64,000 bases of DNA, from assembly GCF_002300555.2 (NCBI RefSeq), contig NZ_NTHN02000026.1, forward strand, positions 1 to 64,000, in the 5' to 3' direction. Position numbers and translations under genes: made by a program. Below, piece by piece: positions 44,193 through 54,251 of this stretch (positions within the stretch are counted from its first letter, which is position 1; the number at the start of each line of letters is the position of its first letter). The stretch comes from Alloyangia mangrovi. GTDB lineage: Bacteria; Pseudomonadota; Alphaproteobacteria; Rhodobacterales; Rhodobacteraceae. Below the pieces are notes generated by a model. The model was not told where the DNA came from. It saw nothing but the letters and a program-made list of their open reading frames with translations, and did not search any database.

Positions 44193-45908
44193 TCAGATCG
44201 GCAGGCCGACGACGAAGCGCGCGCCGAGCGGCTCGGAGGTGATGTCCGCCTCGGTCGGGCGGATGTTCTCGGCCCAGATCACCCCGCCATGCGCCTCGAC
44301 GATCTGCTTGGAGATGGCGAGGCCGAGGCCGGAGTTGTTGCCGAAGTCGTTCTCGGGGCGCTGCGAGTAGAAGCGTTTGAAGATCTTCTGAAGCGCCTCT
44401 TCGGGGATGCCGGGGCCGGTGTCCTCGACCACCACGAGCACGCGGTTGTCGCGGCGGCGGGCCCAGACCCTGATCGCATCGCCATCCTCGCAGAAGGAGA
44501 TGGCGTTGGTGATGAGGTTGACGAAGACCTGCGCGAGCCGCGGCTCGAGCCCGTTGATGCGGATCGGCTTCTCGGGCAGGTCGGTGATGAACTCGATGCC
44601 CTTCTTGCGCGCGTCCTCGCCAAGGAACTGGCCGAGGTTGCCGAGCATCTCGAGCAGGTTGAATTCCTGTTCTTCTTCCTTGACCAGCTCGGAGTCGAGC
44701 CGCGAGGCGTTGGAGATGTCCGAGACCAGCCGGTCGAGACGGCGCACGTCGTGCTCGATCACGTTGAGCAGCTTGTCGCGGTGCTCTTCTTTCTTGACGA
44801 TGCGCAGCGAGCCGATGGCCGAGCGCAGGCTGGCGAGCGGGTTCTTGATCTCATGCGCCACGTCCGCGGCGAACTGCTCGTTGGCGTCGATGCGGTCGTA
44901 GAGCGCCGCCACCATGCCGCGCAGCGCGCCCGAGAGGCGGCCGATCTCGTCGGGGCGGGCGGTGAGGTCGGGGATGCGGATGCGGCGCGAATTGCCCTGC
45001 GACTTGTTGCGGTCGCGGCCGATCTCGGCGGCATCGGCAAGGTCGGAGATCGGGTTGGCGATGGTCGAGGCCAGCACCAGGCTGAGGCCGATCGAGACCA
45101 GCGTGGCGATGACGAACATCTGCAGCACCCGCTCGCGCTCGGCGCTGACCGCGAGGTCGATCTCGGGGGCGGCGGCGACAAGGGCGACGCTGCCGATGAT
45201 GTCGCTGCCCTGTTGGATCGGCGCGAAGGCGGTGAAGACGGTCTCACCCTCTTCGCCGACGCCGGCCTCGACGCGCGGGGTGGCGGGATCGCCCGCCTCG
45301 ATCTGCTGGCGGAGTCGGTCCTCGAGGCCCAGAGCCTCGGTTTGCTGGAAATAGGCGAAGACGCCGGAGATGCCCTGCCAGAGCTGGTCGAGCATATGCG
45401 AGATCATCGTCTCGCGCCCGCTGGGGCCGCTGGGCAGGGGCGGCGGGCCGCCTGCCTCGCCGACGAGGAAGTTGCCGGTGTCGAAGATCATCACGCCGGT
45501 GCCGCGGCGCAGCTCGAGCGCCCCCAGCGTGGCGGCGACGTCGATGCCGTCGGACGAGCCGAGGCTGACCGGCGCGCCCTCGGGAAGTTGCATCGCGAAG
45601 ACATCGGCGATCAGCTCGGCCTGGACGAGCGTCGCATCGGCGCGCTGCAGCGCCAGCGTGTCGCGCGAGGAATTGAGCCAGAGAATGCCCGCGGCCAGCA
45701 CGTTCAACGCGATGAGGTTGAACGTGATGATCTTGCGCGTGAGGGGGGAGCGATTCAGCGAAAAGAGCGAGCGCCGCGCACGGCTGTCCCGCAATTCCTT
45801 TTCGACGGTGCTGTCCGGGGCGATCCAGTCATCCCCGAGAACAACATCGGCATCCTGCCTGTCGCCCGACTCCGCGTCGCGCATGGAGATCCTTTCGGCC
45901 AGGGCCAT
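44193..45908 (-). CDS. chvG: Sensor histidine kinase ChvG
   Basis: The 571-residue membrane kinase has a first TM at about 70-90 (IITFNLIALNVLAAGILWLN) and a periplasmic sensing region to about 265. A second TM (MFVIATLVSIGLSLVLAST), HAMP, HisKA with the phospho-His in FAADVAHEIKNPLASLRSAI and HATPase with NLITNAISF, VEDTGPGIPEEALQKIF and GLGLAISKQIVEAHGG follow. ChvG/ExoS kinases respond to acid or cell-wall stress and control envelope and exopolysaccharide genes. A later Met start at 45884 is also possible. It lies 3 bp after chvI. Confidence 0.93.
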   Translation of the reverse strand: MALAERISMRDAESGDRQDADVVLGDDWIAPDSTVEKELRDSRARRSLFSLNRSPLTRKIITFNLIALNVLAAGILWLNSSRDTLALQRADATLVQAELIADVFAMQLPEGAPVSLGSSDGIDVAATLGALELRRGTGVMIFDTGNFLVGEAGGPPPLPSGPSGRETMISHMLDQLWQGISGVFAYFQQTEALGLEDRLRQQIEAGDPATPRVEAGVGEEGETVFTAFAPIQQGSDIIGSVALVAAAPEIDLAVSAERERVLQMFVIATLVSIGLSLVLASTIANPISDLADAAEIGRDRNKSQGNSRRIRIPDLTARPDEIGRLSGALRGMVAALYDRIDANEQFAADVAHEIKNPLASLRSAIGSLRIVKKEEHRDKLLNVIEHDVRRLDRLVSDISNASRLDSELVKEEEQEFNLLEMLGNLGQFLGEDARKKGIEFITDLPEKPIRINGLEPRLAQVFVNLITNAISFCEDGDAIRVWARRRDNRVLVVVEDTGPGIPEEALQKIFKRFYSQRPENDFGNNSGLGLAISKQIVEAHGGVIWAENIRPTEADITSEPLGARFVVGLPI

Positions 45909-45911
45909 CGC

Positions 45912-46613
45912 TTACTCTTCGTTGTAACGATACCCGATGCCGTAGAGCGTTTCGATGGCCGAGAAGTCTTCGTCCACGGTGCGCATCTTCTTGCGCAGGC
46001 GCTTGATGTGGCTGTCTATGGTACGGTCGTCGACATAGACCTGGTCGTCGTAGGCCACGTCCATCAGCTGGTCGCGCGACTTCACGAAGCCGGGCCGCTG
46101 GGCCAGCGCCTGCAGCAGCAGGAATTCGGTAACGGTGAGCGAGACATCCTTGCCCTTCCAGCTCACCGCGTGGCGCAGCGGGTCCATGGTGAGCGAACCG
46201 CGGGTCATCAGCTTGGTGTCTTCGGTATCCCCAACCACTTCACCAGCCTGGGCTTCCTGACGGCGCAGGAGCGCGCGGATCCGCTCGACCAGCAGGCGCT
46301 GGCTGAACGGCTTCTTGACGTAATCGTCCGCCCCCATGCGCAGGCCGAGAACCTCGTCGATCTCGTCGTCCTTGGAGGTGAGGAAGATCACCGGCATGCG
46401 GGATTTCTGACGCACCCGTTGCAGCAGATCCATCCCGTCCATGCGAGGCATCTTGATGTCGAAAACCGCCATGTCGGGCATCTTCTTGCTGAACGCATCC
46501 AGCGCAGACTGCCCGTCATTGTAAGTTTCAACCTCGAACCCTTCCGCCTCGAGTGTCATGGACACGGATGTCAGGATGTTCCTGTCATCGTCCACCAGGG
46601 CGATTTTAGACAT
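45912..46613 (-). CDS. chvI: Response regulator ChvI
   Basis: The 233-residue OmpR-family regulator has a receiver domain with the acceptor Asp in [17 protein letters not shown], the conserved [20 protein letters not shown] and Lys in [20 protein letters not shown]. The winged-helix DNA-binding domain has [20 protein letters not shown] and [20 protein letters not shown]. It heads the chvI-chvG-hprK-rapZ-EIIA-ptsH-plsC run, where gaps are small or negative. A perfect 17-bp palindrome lies 61 bp upstream of the start. Confidence 0.95.
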   Translation of the reverse strand: MSKIALVDDDRNILTSVSMTLEAEGFEVETYNDGQSALDAFSKKMPDMAVFDIKMPRMDGMDLLQRVRQKSRMPVIFLTSKDDEIDEVLGLRMGADDYVKKPFSQRLLVERIRALLRRQEAQAGEVVGDTEDTKLMTRGSLTMDPLRHAVSWKGKDVSLTVTEFLLLQALAQRPGFVKSRDQLMDVAYDDQVYVDDRTIDSHIKRLRKKMRTVDEDFSAIETLYGIGYRYNEE

Positions 46614-46673
46614 AGCACTTCATCCTTGTACTGCTCTGTTATGCCTTCTTTTTCGCCGAGTATGCGAAGTTTC

Positions 46674-46690
46674 GGATTGTTCAACAATCC
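46674..46690. promoter_or_regulatory. Perfect palindrome upstream of chvI
   Basis: GGATTGTT-C-AACAATCC has 8-bp perfect arms and lies 61-77 bp before the chvI ATG in the 381-bp divergent spacer to pckA. A second inverted repeat, GGTAAGG (46739-46745) with CCTTACC (46764-46770), lies between it and the pckA operators. The binding proteins are unknown. Confidence 0.5.
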
Positions 46691-46797
46691 CATACCGCGA
46701 ATCAGTACAGAGCTGCGACTTAATTGCAGCGCAGAATGGGTAAGGAATGGCTAAAATGCCTCACCTTACCAGCGCAAGTTGCAAAAACCGTGACCGA

Positions 46798-46853
46798 TGG
46801 TAACGCTAGCCTGAACGGGTGCTAACGCTAAAGCCATTTTGATTGCGCTAACG
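46798..46853. promoter_or_regulatory. Three phased LacI-type operator candidates upstream of pckA
   Basis: TGGTAACGCTAGCC (46798-46811), TGCTAACGCTAAAG (46820-46833) and TGATTGCGCTAACG (46840-46853) match TGTTAGCGCTAACA at 10, 10 and 11 of 14 positions. Their centres are 22 and 20 bp apart, about two helical turns, so they sit on one DNA face. They lie 142-197 bp before the pckA ATG. Control by a CceR-like regulator is inference. Confidence 0.55.
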
Positions 46854-46994
46854 TCCCGGATGACTTCTGTTCTTGGCCGATCCCAGCATGTTAAAGGCTC
46901 TGATACCGGTGGCGGGCGCTGCCGGTGGACGGCAGCCACTGTGCCGCCCCAATGACTACCGCCGCCCAGACAAGCGGCTACAGGAGCTTGGCAG

Positions 46995-48593
46995 ATGACA
47001 TTTGGACGGGTGAACCCGCAATTCCGGCTTGAAGATCAGGGGATCGAAGGGCTGGGCAATGTCTATTACAATCTTATGGAGCCCGCGCTGATCGAGGCCG
47101 CGCTGAAGCGCGGCGAGGGCACGCTGGGCAAGGGCGGCGCCTTCTACGTGACCACCGGCAAGTTCACCGGCCGCTCGCCGCAGGACAAGCACGTGGTCAA
47201 GACCGCCTCGGTCGAGGACAAGATCTGGTGGGAAAACAACCGGGCCATGTCTCCCGAGGGCTTCGACGTGCTGCATGCCGACATGCTCGAGCACATGAAG
47301 GGCAAGGATTACTACGTCCAGGACCTCATCGGCGGCGCGGATCCGGCGCATTCGATCAAGGTGCGCATGGTGACCGAGCTCGCGTGGCATGGCCTGTTCA
47401 TCCGCCACATGCTGCGCCGCCCCGAGCGTGAGCAGCTCGACGAGTTCCTCGCCGATTTCACCATCATCAACTGCCCGAGCTTCAAGGCCGACCCGGCCAA
47501 GCACGACTGCCGCACCGACACCGTCATCGCGCTGAACTTTGACAAGAAGACCATCCTCATCGGCGGCACCGAATATGCCGGCGAGAACAAGAAGTCGGTC
47601 TTCACGCTGCTGAACTACATGCTGCCGCTCAAGGGCATCATGGCGATGCACTGCTCGGCCAACCACGCGCCGGGCAACCCGGTCGACACCGCCGTGTTCT
47701 TCGGCCTGTCTGGAACCGGCAAGACCACCCTCTCGGCCGATCCGGAGCGCGTGCTGATCGGTGATGACGAGCACGGCTGGTCCGACCGCGGCACCTTCAA
47801 CTTCGAAGGCGGCTGCTATGCCAAGACGATCAACCTGTCGGCCGAGGCAGAGCCCGAGATCTACGCGACCACCTCGAAATTCGGCACCGTCATCGAGAAC
47901 ATGGTCTTCGACGAGGAGACCTTCGAGCTCGACTTCGAGGACGACAGCCTGACCGCCAACATGCGCTGCGCCTACCCGCTCGAGTACATCTCGAACGCGT
48001 CGTCCACCGCGCTCGGCGGCCACCCGAAGAACATCATCATGCTGACCTGCGACGCCTTCGGTGTCCTGCCGCCGATCGCGCGGCTGACCCCGGCGCAGGC
48101 GATGTACCACTTCCTGTCGGGCTTCACCTCGAAGGTGGCGGGCACCGAGCGTGGCGTGACCGAGCCGCAGCCGACCTTCTCGACCTGCTTCGGCGCGCCC
48201 TTCATGCCGCTGCGCCCGGAAGTCTACGGCAACCTGCTGCGCGACAAGATCGCCAAGCACGGCGCGACCTGCTGGTTGGTCAACACCGGCTGGACCGGCG
48301 GCGCCTATGGCACCGGCCACCGCATGCCGATCAAGGCGACCCGCTCGTTGCTGCACTCGGCGCTGAACGGCTCGCTGGCCAAGGTCGAGTTCCGCAAGGA
48401 CCCGAACTTCGGCTTCGAGGTGCCGGTCTCGGTCGAGGGCGTGCCCGAGCTGCTGCTCGACCCGCGCCGCACCTGGTCGGATAAGGAGGCCTTCGACGCG
48501 CAGGCCCAAAAGCTGGTGAACATGTTTGCCGAGAACTTCGCGCAATACGTGCCCTACATCGACGAAGACGTGAAAGCCGCCGCGATCGGCTGA
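46995..48593 (+). CDS. pckA: Phosphoenolpyruvate carboxykinase (ATP)
   Basis: The 532-residue gluconeogenic enzyme converts oxaloacetate and ATP to PEP, CO2 and ADP. The kinase-1a P-loop is [20 protein letters not shown]. The metal-binding motif is [20 protein letters not shown]. The ATP-type signature and the C-terminal [20 protein letters not shown] are present. RBS AGGAGCT precedes the ATG. It is divergent from chvI, the classic alphaproteobacterial arrangement. The stop overlaps the ATG of the DUF3859 gene (TGATG). Confidence 0.97.
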   Translation: MTFGRVNPQFRLEDQGIEGLGNVYYNLMEPALIEAALKRGEGTLGKGGAFYVTTGKFTGRSPQDKHVVKTASVEDKIWWENNRAMSPEGFDVLHADMLEHMKGKDYYVQDLIGGADPAHSIKVRMVTELAWHGLFIRHMLRRPEREQLDEFLADFTIINCPSFKADPAKHDCRTDTVIALNFDKKTILIGGTEYAGENKKSVFTLLNYMLPLKGIMAMHCSANHAPGNPVDTAVFFGLSGTGKTTLSADPERVLIGDDEHGWSDRGTFNFEGGCYAKTINLSAEAEPEIYATTSKFGTVIENMVFDEETFELDFEDDSLTANMRCAYPLEYISNASSTALGGHPKNIIMLTCDAFGVLPPIARLTPAQAMYHFLSGFTSKVAGTERGVTEPQPTFSTCFGAPFMPLRPEVYGNLLRDKIAKHGATCWLVNTGWTGGAYGTGHRMPIKATRSLLHSALNGSLAKVEFRKDPNFGFEVPVSVEGVPELLLDPRRTWSDKEAFDAQAQKLVNMFAENFAQYVPYIDEDVKAAAIG

Positions 48594-49126
48594 TGCGCCT
48601 CGCCGCGATCCTCATGATGCTGGCCGGACCCGCCTTGGCGGGGTCCGGCCTTTCTTTTGCCGCGCCGCCGGTGATGCTGATCGAGCGCGGCGTGATCTGC
48701 CAGGTGACCCCCGATGGCGCCCGCCCGGCGCCGGAGACCGAGCAGGGGATCATCAACCTCATCGAGCCGGGGCGGCGCGTCGATGTCGCCACCGAGGTTG
48801 TCCCCGCCGCGCTGGGGATCAGCTTCGGCATCCGCTTCACCCTCTCAGAAACTGCCGCGCCGATGGCGCTGCGGGTCATCGTCACGCATCCGCCGATGGG
48901 CTCGCGGGGGATCGAGGTCGAGAGCTGGACCACCGGCGCCTCGCCCGGCGCGCCAAGCCTGAGCCTCTTCACCTTCGAGTACGCCTACGAGATGGTCGAG
49001 GGCGACTGGACCATGGCGCTGGAGGCGGGCGGTGAGCGGCTGCTTGAGCAGCATTTCACCGTGGTCCCAGCTGATGCCGCGCGGCCCGTCCTTGCGGCCT
49101 GTGACGGCCCGGCGGCGGTATCCTGA
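48593..49126 (+). CDS. Exported DUF3859 domain protein
   Basis: The 177-residue protein has a signal peptide ([19 protein letters not shown], cleavage near residue 16-17). The body resembles the DUF3859 family: VMLIERGVICQVTPDGARPA, IEPGRRVDVATEVVPAALGI, FTFEYAYEMVEGDWTMALEA and a C-terminal ACDGPA. A compact beta-sandwich periplasmic protein is plausible, and the function is unknown. The start codon is shared with the pckA stop, so it is translationally coupled. Confidence 0.78.
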   Translation: MRLAAILMMLAGPALAGSGLSFAAPPVMLIERGVICQVTPDGARPAPETEQGIINLIEPGRRVDVATEVVPAALGISFGIRFTLSETAAPMALRVIVTHPPMGSRGIEVESWTTGASPGAPSLSLFTFEYAYEMVEGDWTMALEAGGERLLEQHFTVVPADAARPVLAACDGPAAVS

Positions 49127-49444
49127 CGCTGGGGGCGTGCCCCGCTCAATTCATCTTATGCGGTATTTCGCGGGCAAGGTGTCGCGTTTTGAGGGTTTCC
49201 ACTTCTGAGGCGTCGCATTCCGGAGCCGATTTCCGGCAGGAATTGTCCCGGATTGCGCACCCGTTTCTCCGATTTCATCCACAGGTCCACTGCGCGACTC
49301 AGGCTGCTGAAAAGACTCGGAACCTTGAGTCTGCCCCCCTCCGGACTCCCCGGAGTTGCCCACAATCCGTGAGTCTGCATGTTGATTAAATAACAGATCG
49401 CTCCACAACTTATTGAGTGCGTCACGAACATTTCGCTTTACAGG
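49127..49444. other. 318-bp stretch without a credible gene
   Basis: This sequence is distinctly less GC-rich than its surroundings. Two overlapping minus-strand frames (49151-49408 and 49156-49431) have no start signal or recognisable content. It contains A/T-rich tracts near 49380-49405 and should hold the YbjN promoter near its right end. Confidence 0.5.
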
Positions 49445-49549
49445 AGGTGCAGGCCACAGGCACGATATATGGTAAGAGACGAGGGCTTACCCCCAACATC
49501 TCTACGAGCAGGCACCTAGCAAGCGGGGCACTGCCAAGCCCCGAAGCTA
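49445..49549 (+). ncRNA. Possible structured 5' leader upstream of the YbjN gene
   Basis: A closing stem AGGTGC/GCACCT (49445-49450 with 49512-49517) encloses AGAGA/TCTCT (49475-49479 with 49499-49503) and a GGG-ctta-CCC tip. A second stem-loop CGGGGC/GCCCCG (49524-49529 with 49538-49543) is flanked by TAGC/GCTA. The ribosome-binding site AAGAGG and the ATG at 49569 follow directly. It could be a cis-regulatory leader. I do not recognise a riboswitch class. Confidence 0.35.
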
Positions 49550-49568
49550 CAACCATAAGAGGTGGCGC

Positions 49569-50069
49569 ATGGCACTGTCCGAAGACTTTCTGAGCGAAGA
49601 GCTGCACCCCATCGACATCGTCGAGACCCTTGCCGAGACCAACGACTGGGATTTTGATCGCGTCGGCGAAGACCAGATTGCCATGGCGGTCGAGGGGCAA
49701 TGGCGCACCTATTCGATCACCCTCGCATGGTCGCCCTACGACGAGACGCTGCGGATGATCTGCAGCTTCGAGATGGAGCCGCCGACGGACTCGCTGCCCG
49801 AGCTCTACGCCGGTCTCAACGCGGTCAACGATCAGTGCTGGGCGGGCGCCTTCTGCTACTGGGCGGAGTCCAAGCTGATGGTCTACCGTTACGGGCTGGT
49901 GCTCGCCGGAGGCCAGGTGGCCAGCGCCGAGCAGATCGACACGATGATCGGCGCGGCGGTGATGACCTCCGAGCGCTACTACCCCTGCTTCCAGCTGATC
50001 AACTGGGCCGGCAAGAGTGCCGAGGAAGCCCTGCAGATCGCCATGGCGGAAGCCTACGGCCGCGCCTGA
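49569..50069 (+). CDS. YbjN domain protein (type III chaperone-like fold)
   Basis: The 166-residue cytoplasmic protein has the YbjN pattern: ELHPIDIVETLAETNDWDFD, a central beta-sheet with GQWRTYSITLAWSPYDETLR and a C-terminal helix. The family has a tetrameric or dimeric chaperone-like fold. Roles in motility and stress are reported for E. coli YbjN, but the mechanism is unknown. The start is set by AAGAGG before the ATG at 49569. The frame is convergent with ldh. Confidence 0.85.
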   Translation: MALSEDFLSEELHPIDIVETLAETNDWDFDRVGEDQIAMAVEGQWRTYSITLAWSPYDETLRMICSFEMEPPTDSLPELYAGLNAVNDQCWAGAFCYWAESKLMVYRYGLVLAGGQVASAEQIDTMIGAAVMTSERYYPCFQLINWAGKSAEEALQIAMAEAYGRA

Positions 50070-50120
50070 CCGCCGCCTTCGAGGGGCGCGCGAGATGGCC
50101 GCGAGAGGCCCTTGCGCCCC

Positions 50121-51209
<1,089 letters not shown>

Positions 51210-51260
51210 CTATAGTGCCGCCTCCACAAGGCAGATCCAGCAGGCGAAAGAGGCCCGGAC

Positions 51261-51752
51261 ATGACGGAACAGGTGAAGGTCGGCATCATCATGGGCAGCC
51301 AGTCGGACTGGCCCACGATGCAGGAAGCGGCGCAGATGCTCGACGAGCTGGGCGTGGCCTACGAGGTCAAGATCGTCTCGGCGCACCGGACACCGGACCG
51401 GCTTTGGACCTACGGCAAGGAAGCCGCCGGGCGCGGGCTGCAGGTGATCATCGCGGGCGCGGGCGGTGCGGCGCACCTGCCGGGGATGATGGCCTCGAAG
51501 ACCCGGGTGCCGGTGATCGGCGTGCCGGTGCAGACGCGGGCGCTCTCGGGCGTCGACAGCCTCTATTCGATCCTGCAGATGCCGCGCGGCTTTCCGGTGG
51601 CGACCATGGCGATCGGCGCGGCGGGCGCGGCCAACGCCGGGCTGATGGCGGCGGGCATCCTCGCGCTGCAGGAGCCGGCGCTGGCCGAGCGGCTCGACGA
51701 CTGGCGGCAGGCGCTGTCGGACTCGATCCCCGACGAGCCGGTCCGGGACTGA
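51261..51752 (+). CDS. purE: 5-(carboxyamino)imidazole ribonucleotide mutase PurE
   Basis: The 163-residue class I PurE moves the carboxyl group of N5-CAIR to give CAIR. The motif [20 protein letters not shown] is followed by [17 protein letters not shown], with the catalytic His, then [20 protein letters not shown] and SIVQMP-like [16 protein letters not shown]. It precedes purK, its partner enzyme, by 146 bp. They may form an operon or have separate promoters. I see no purine riboswitch in the leader. Confidence 0.96.
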   Translation: MTEQVKVGIIMGSQSDWPTMQEAAQMLDELGVAYEVKIVSAHRTPDRLWTYGKEAAGRGLQVIIAGAGGAAHLPGMMASKTRVPVIGVPVQTRALSGVDSLYSILQMPRGFPVATMAIGAAGAANAGLMAAGILALQEPALAERLDDWRQALSDSIPDEPVRD

Positions 51753-51898
51753 TCCGGGGCTGATCCTCCGGCGGGCGCAGAGGCCTCGGGTGCGCCCTCG
51801 GTGGCGCACTCCTTCACCGCGCCACACAAAGGGGTGTTGCAAGCCGCGCCAATCCGCAGGAAAAGCGGCCAAACCCGACCCCAGCAACGGAGGCCCCC

Positions 51899-52972
51899 AT
51901 GTCTGACGCTCTTCCCCAAGGTGCAACCATCGGCATTCTCGGCGGCGGACAGCTGGGACGGATGCTCTCGGTGGCCGCCAGCCGCCTCGGCTACCGCACG
52001 CATATCTTCGAGCCGGGTGCCGAGCCGCCCGCCGGCCATGTCGCCCACGCGGTGACCACGGCCTCCTACGAGGACAAGGCGGCGCTGACCCGGTTTGCCG
52101 AAGCGGTGGACGTGGTGACCTACGAATTCGAGAACATCCCCACCGAGGCGCTCGACACGCTGCAGGCGCTGCGCCCGATCCGCCCGGGCCGCGAGGCTCT
52201 GCGTGTCAGCCAGGACCGGATGACCGAAAAGGAGTTCCTCTCGGGTCTCGGTCTGCGCACCGCGCCCTTTGCCGCCGTCGACACCGAGGCGGACCTGAAC
52301 AACGCGCTCGAACTGATCGGCGCGCCCGCCATCCTCAAGACCCGCCGCTTCGGCTATGACGGCAAGGGTCAGGCCCGCATCCTGTCGAAGGATGACGCCG
52401 CCGACGCGTTCGACGCGATGAACGGTGCCCCGGCGATCCTCGAAGGTTTCGTCGAGTTCAGCCACGAGGTCTCGGTGATCGCGGCGCGCGGCGTGGACGG
52501 CGAGGTCGCCTGCTTCGATCCCGGCGAGAACGTCCACCGCGACGGCATCCTGCGCACCACCACCGTGCCCGCGCGCCTCACCCCGGCGCACCGGCAGGAT
52601 GCGATCCTGCTGGCGGGCCGTATCCTCAACGCGCTCGACTACGTCGGCGTGATGGGTGTCGAGCTCTTCGTCTGCCCCGACGGGCTGGTGGTCAACGAAA
52701 TCGCACCGCGGGTGCACAACTCCGGCCACTGGACGCAGAACGGCTGCAGCATCGACCAGTTCGAGCAGCACATCCGTGCCGTGGCGGGGCTGCCGCTGGG
52801 CGACGGCGCGCGGCATTCGGACGTGCAGATGGAGAACCTGATCGGCGACGACATGGACCGGGTGCCCGAGCTGCTGCGCGAGGCCGACACCGCGCTGCAC
52901 CTCTACGGCAAGGCCGAGGCCAAGGCGGGCCGCAAGATGGGCCACGTCAACCGCATCGTGCGCGGCGGCTGA
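51899..52972 (+). CDS. purK: 5-(carboxyamino)imidazole ribonucleotide synthase PurK
   Basis: The 357-residue ATP-grasp enzyme makes N5-CAIR from AIR, bicarbonate and ATP. The N-terminal motif is TIGILGGGQLGRMLSVAASR. VTYEFENIPTEALDTLQ, the ATP-grasp loop ILKTRRFGYDGKGQARI and the metal-binding EIAPRVHNSGHWTQNGCSID are present. Length is typical. RBS AACGGAGG precedes the ATG. It is convergent with the PhnM gene. Confidence 0.96.
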   Translation: MSDALPQGATIGILGGGQLGRMLSVAASRLGYRTHIFEPGAEPPAGHVAHAVTTASYEDKAALTRFAEAVDVVTYEFENIPTEALDTLQALRPIRPGREALRVSQDRMTEKEFLSGLGLRTAPFAAVDTEADLNNALELIGAPAILKTRRFGYDGKGQARILSKDDAADAFDAMNGAPAILEGFVEFSHEVSVIAARGVDGEVACFDPGENVHRDGILRTTTVPARLTPAHRQDAILLAGRILNALDYVGVMGVELFVCPDGLVVNEIAPRVHNSGHWTQNGCSIDQFEQHIRAVAGLPLGDGARHSDVQMENLIGDDMDRVPELLREADTALHLYGKAEAKAGRKMGHVNRIVRGG

Positions 52973-53000
52973 TCTCCAGACAGAAATCGGCCGGGGCGCT

Positions 53001-54140
53001 TCAGGCGATGAAGCGCCCGGCCACATCCCCGCTCATGTAGGCCACGCGTCCCCCGGCAATCGTCGCCACGATGCGCCGGGTCGCTTGTTCGCGGATCACC
53101 AGATCGGCGCGCAGCCCGTCCTCGATGCGGCCCCGGTCGCTAAGCCCCAGCAGCCGCGCCGGGCCTTCCGAGACCAGTTTCCACGCCGCGATCTCGTCGA
53201 GCATCCCAAGCTCCACGCAGCGCCAAGCCGCGCGCGCCGGGGCAGGGTAGTGGTAATCCGAGGCCAGCGCGTCGCAGAGCCCCATCCCCACGAGCTCCAG
53301 CGCCGAGACATTGCCCGCGTGGCTCGCGCCGCGCACCACGTTGGGCGCGCCGAGCACAATGAACTCACCGGCGTCGCGCGCCGCCTGCGCCGCCGCGACC
53401 GTCTCGGGGAATTCCGACACGCGCACGCCGCGTGCCCGCCATTCGGCACGGCCCTCGGCGGTGCGGTCGTCATGGCTGCCCATGGTCACGCCGCGCGCCG
53501 CCAGCCGGGCGCAGAGCCCGTCAAGCGCCGCCGGCACCTCGTCCCCGCGATCATGCAGCCCCATCATCAGCGCCAGATGCGCCTCGGGGCTGCGGCCGCT
53601 CTTCAGCGCCTGCCCGGTGAGGCGGGGCGGCTTGCGCCCCTCGGCGAGGCGCCGGTGCGGCAGGTGGTCGTTGAACACCGCGTAGGAGATACCCCAGCGC
53701 GCAATCGCCTCTTCGGCCCCGGCGAAGCCGTCCAGGAAATGCGTCTCCAGCCGGAGCTGCAGGCGAAGGTCGATGGGCACCGTGGGCGCGACCTCGGTGA
53801 CGGCGGCAAAGACCTCTTCGGCGAACTCCGGCCCGCGCATGCCGCCTTCCCAGGACCAGAACTGGGCCAGCGCCGCCGTGGTGATGCCGCAGGCCGCCAG
53901 TTCGGCGGCGCAGGCCTGAACCCCGGACGCACGCTCGCGCAGCGCGCCCCGGCGCGGGGCCATGTGCCGCTCGAAGCCGTCGCCATGGGCGTCGACGATG
54001 CCCGGCAGGATCTCGAAGCCCGAGAGGTCCACCACCTTGCCCGCGCTGCCACCGAGGAGGCCGCCACCAATGGAAAGCGGCGCGTCGCTCCAGCCCTCGG
54101 GGCGCAGGACGGGGGCGTTGAGAAGGGTCAGGTCGAGCAC
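53001..54140 (-). CDS. phnM: PhnM-type alpha-D-ribose 1-methylphosphonate 5-triphosphate diphosphatase
   Basis: The 379-residue amidohydrolase releases pyrophosphate from the phosphonate-ribose triphosphate in the C-P lyase pathway. ILPGIVDAHGDGFERHMAPR carries the metal-binding HxD-type site. FNDHLPHRRLAEGR, TMGSHDDRTAEGRAEWRARG, FIVLGAPNVVRGASHAGNVS and ASDYHYPAPARAAWRCVELG follow. No other phn genes (phnGHIJ, phnC) are near, so it is solitary here. A related substrate or a distant C-P lyase locus are both possible. Confidence 0.88.
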   Translation of the reverse strand: MLDLTLLNAPVLRPEGWSDAPLSIGGGLLGGSAGKVVDLSGFEILPGIVDAHGDGFERHMAPRRGALRERASGVQACAAELAACGITTAALAQFWSWEGGMRGPEFAEEVFAAVTEVAPTVPIDLRLQLRLETHFLDGFAGAEEAIARWGISYAVFNDHLPHRRLAEGRKPPRLTGQALKSGRSPEAHLALMMGLHDRGDEVPAALDGLCARLAARGVTMGSHDDRTAEGRAEWRARGVRVSEFPETVAAAQAARDAGEFIVLGAPNVVRGASHAGNVSALELVGMGLCDALASDYHYPAPARAAWRCVELGMLDEIAAWKLVSEGPARLLGLSDRGRIEDGLRADLVIREQATRRIVATIAGGRVAYMSGDVAGRFIA

Positions 54141-54251
54141 GGGTGGAGGCCTTTCTTCGGGCGCTGAAGGGGCAGGGCGGGGTCGGCGCTTGAGATACGC
54201 GCCCGCCCGGCCCTATGAAAGGGGCAAAAGGACACGCCCGAAGGGTCACCC

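Noticed and set aside
43725-46754. Plus-strand open frame of about 1000 codons opposite hprK, chvG and chvI
   Set aside because: It is antisense to three well-supported genes, is rich in repetitive Arg/Glu/Ala/Val, and contains no domain I recognise.
46956-48545. Minus-strand open frame opposite pckA
   Set aside because: It is a shadow frame of a strongly conserved enzyme gene, with no start signal.
49151-49431. Two overlapping small minus-strand frames in the AT-richer gap after the DUF3859 gene
   Set aside because: They have no ribosome-binding site, no recognisable domain and no coupling to neighbours.
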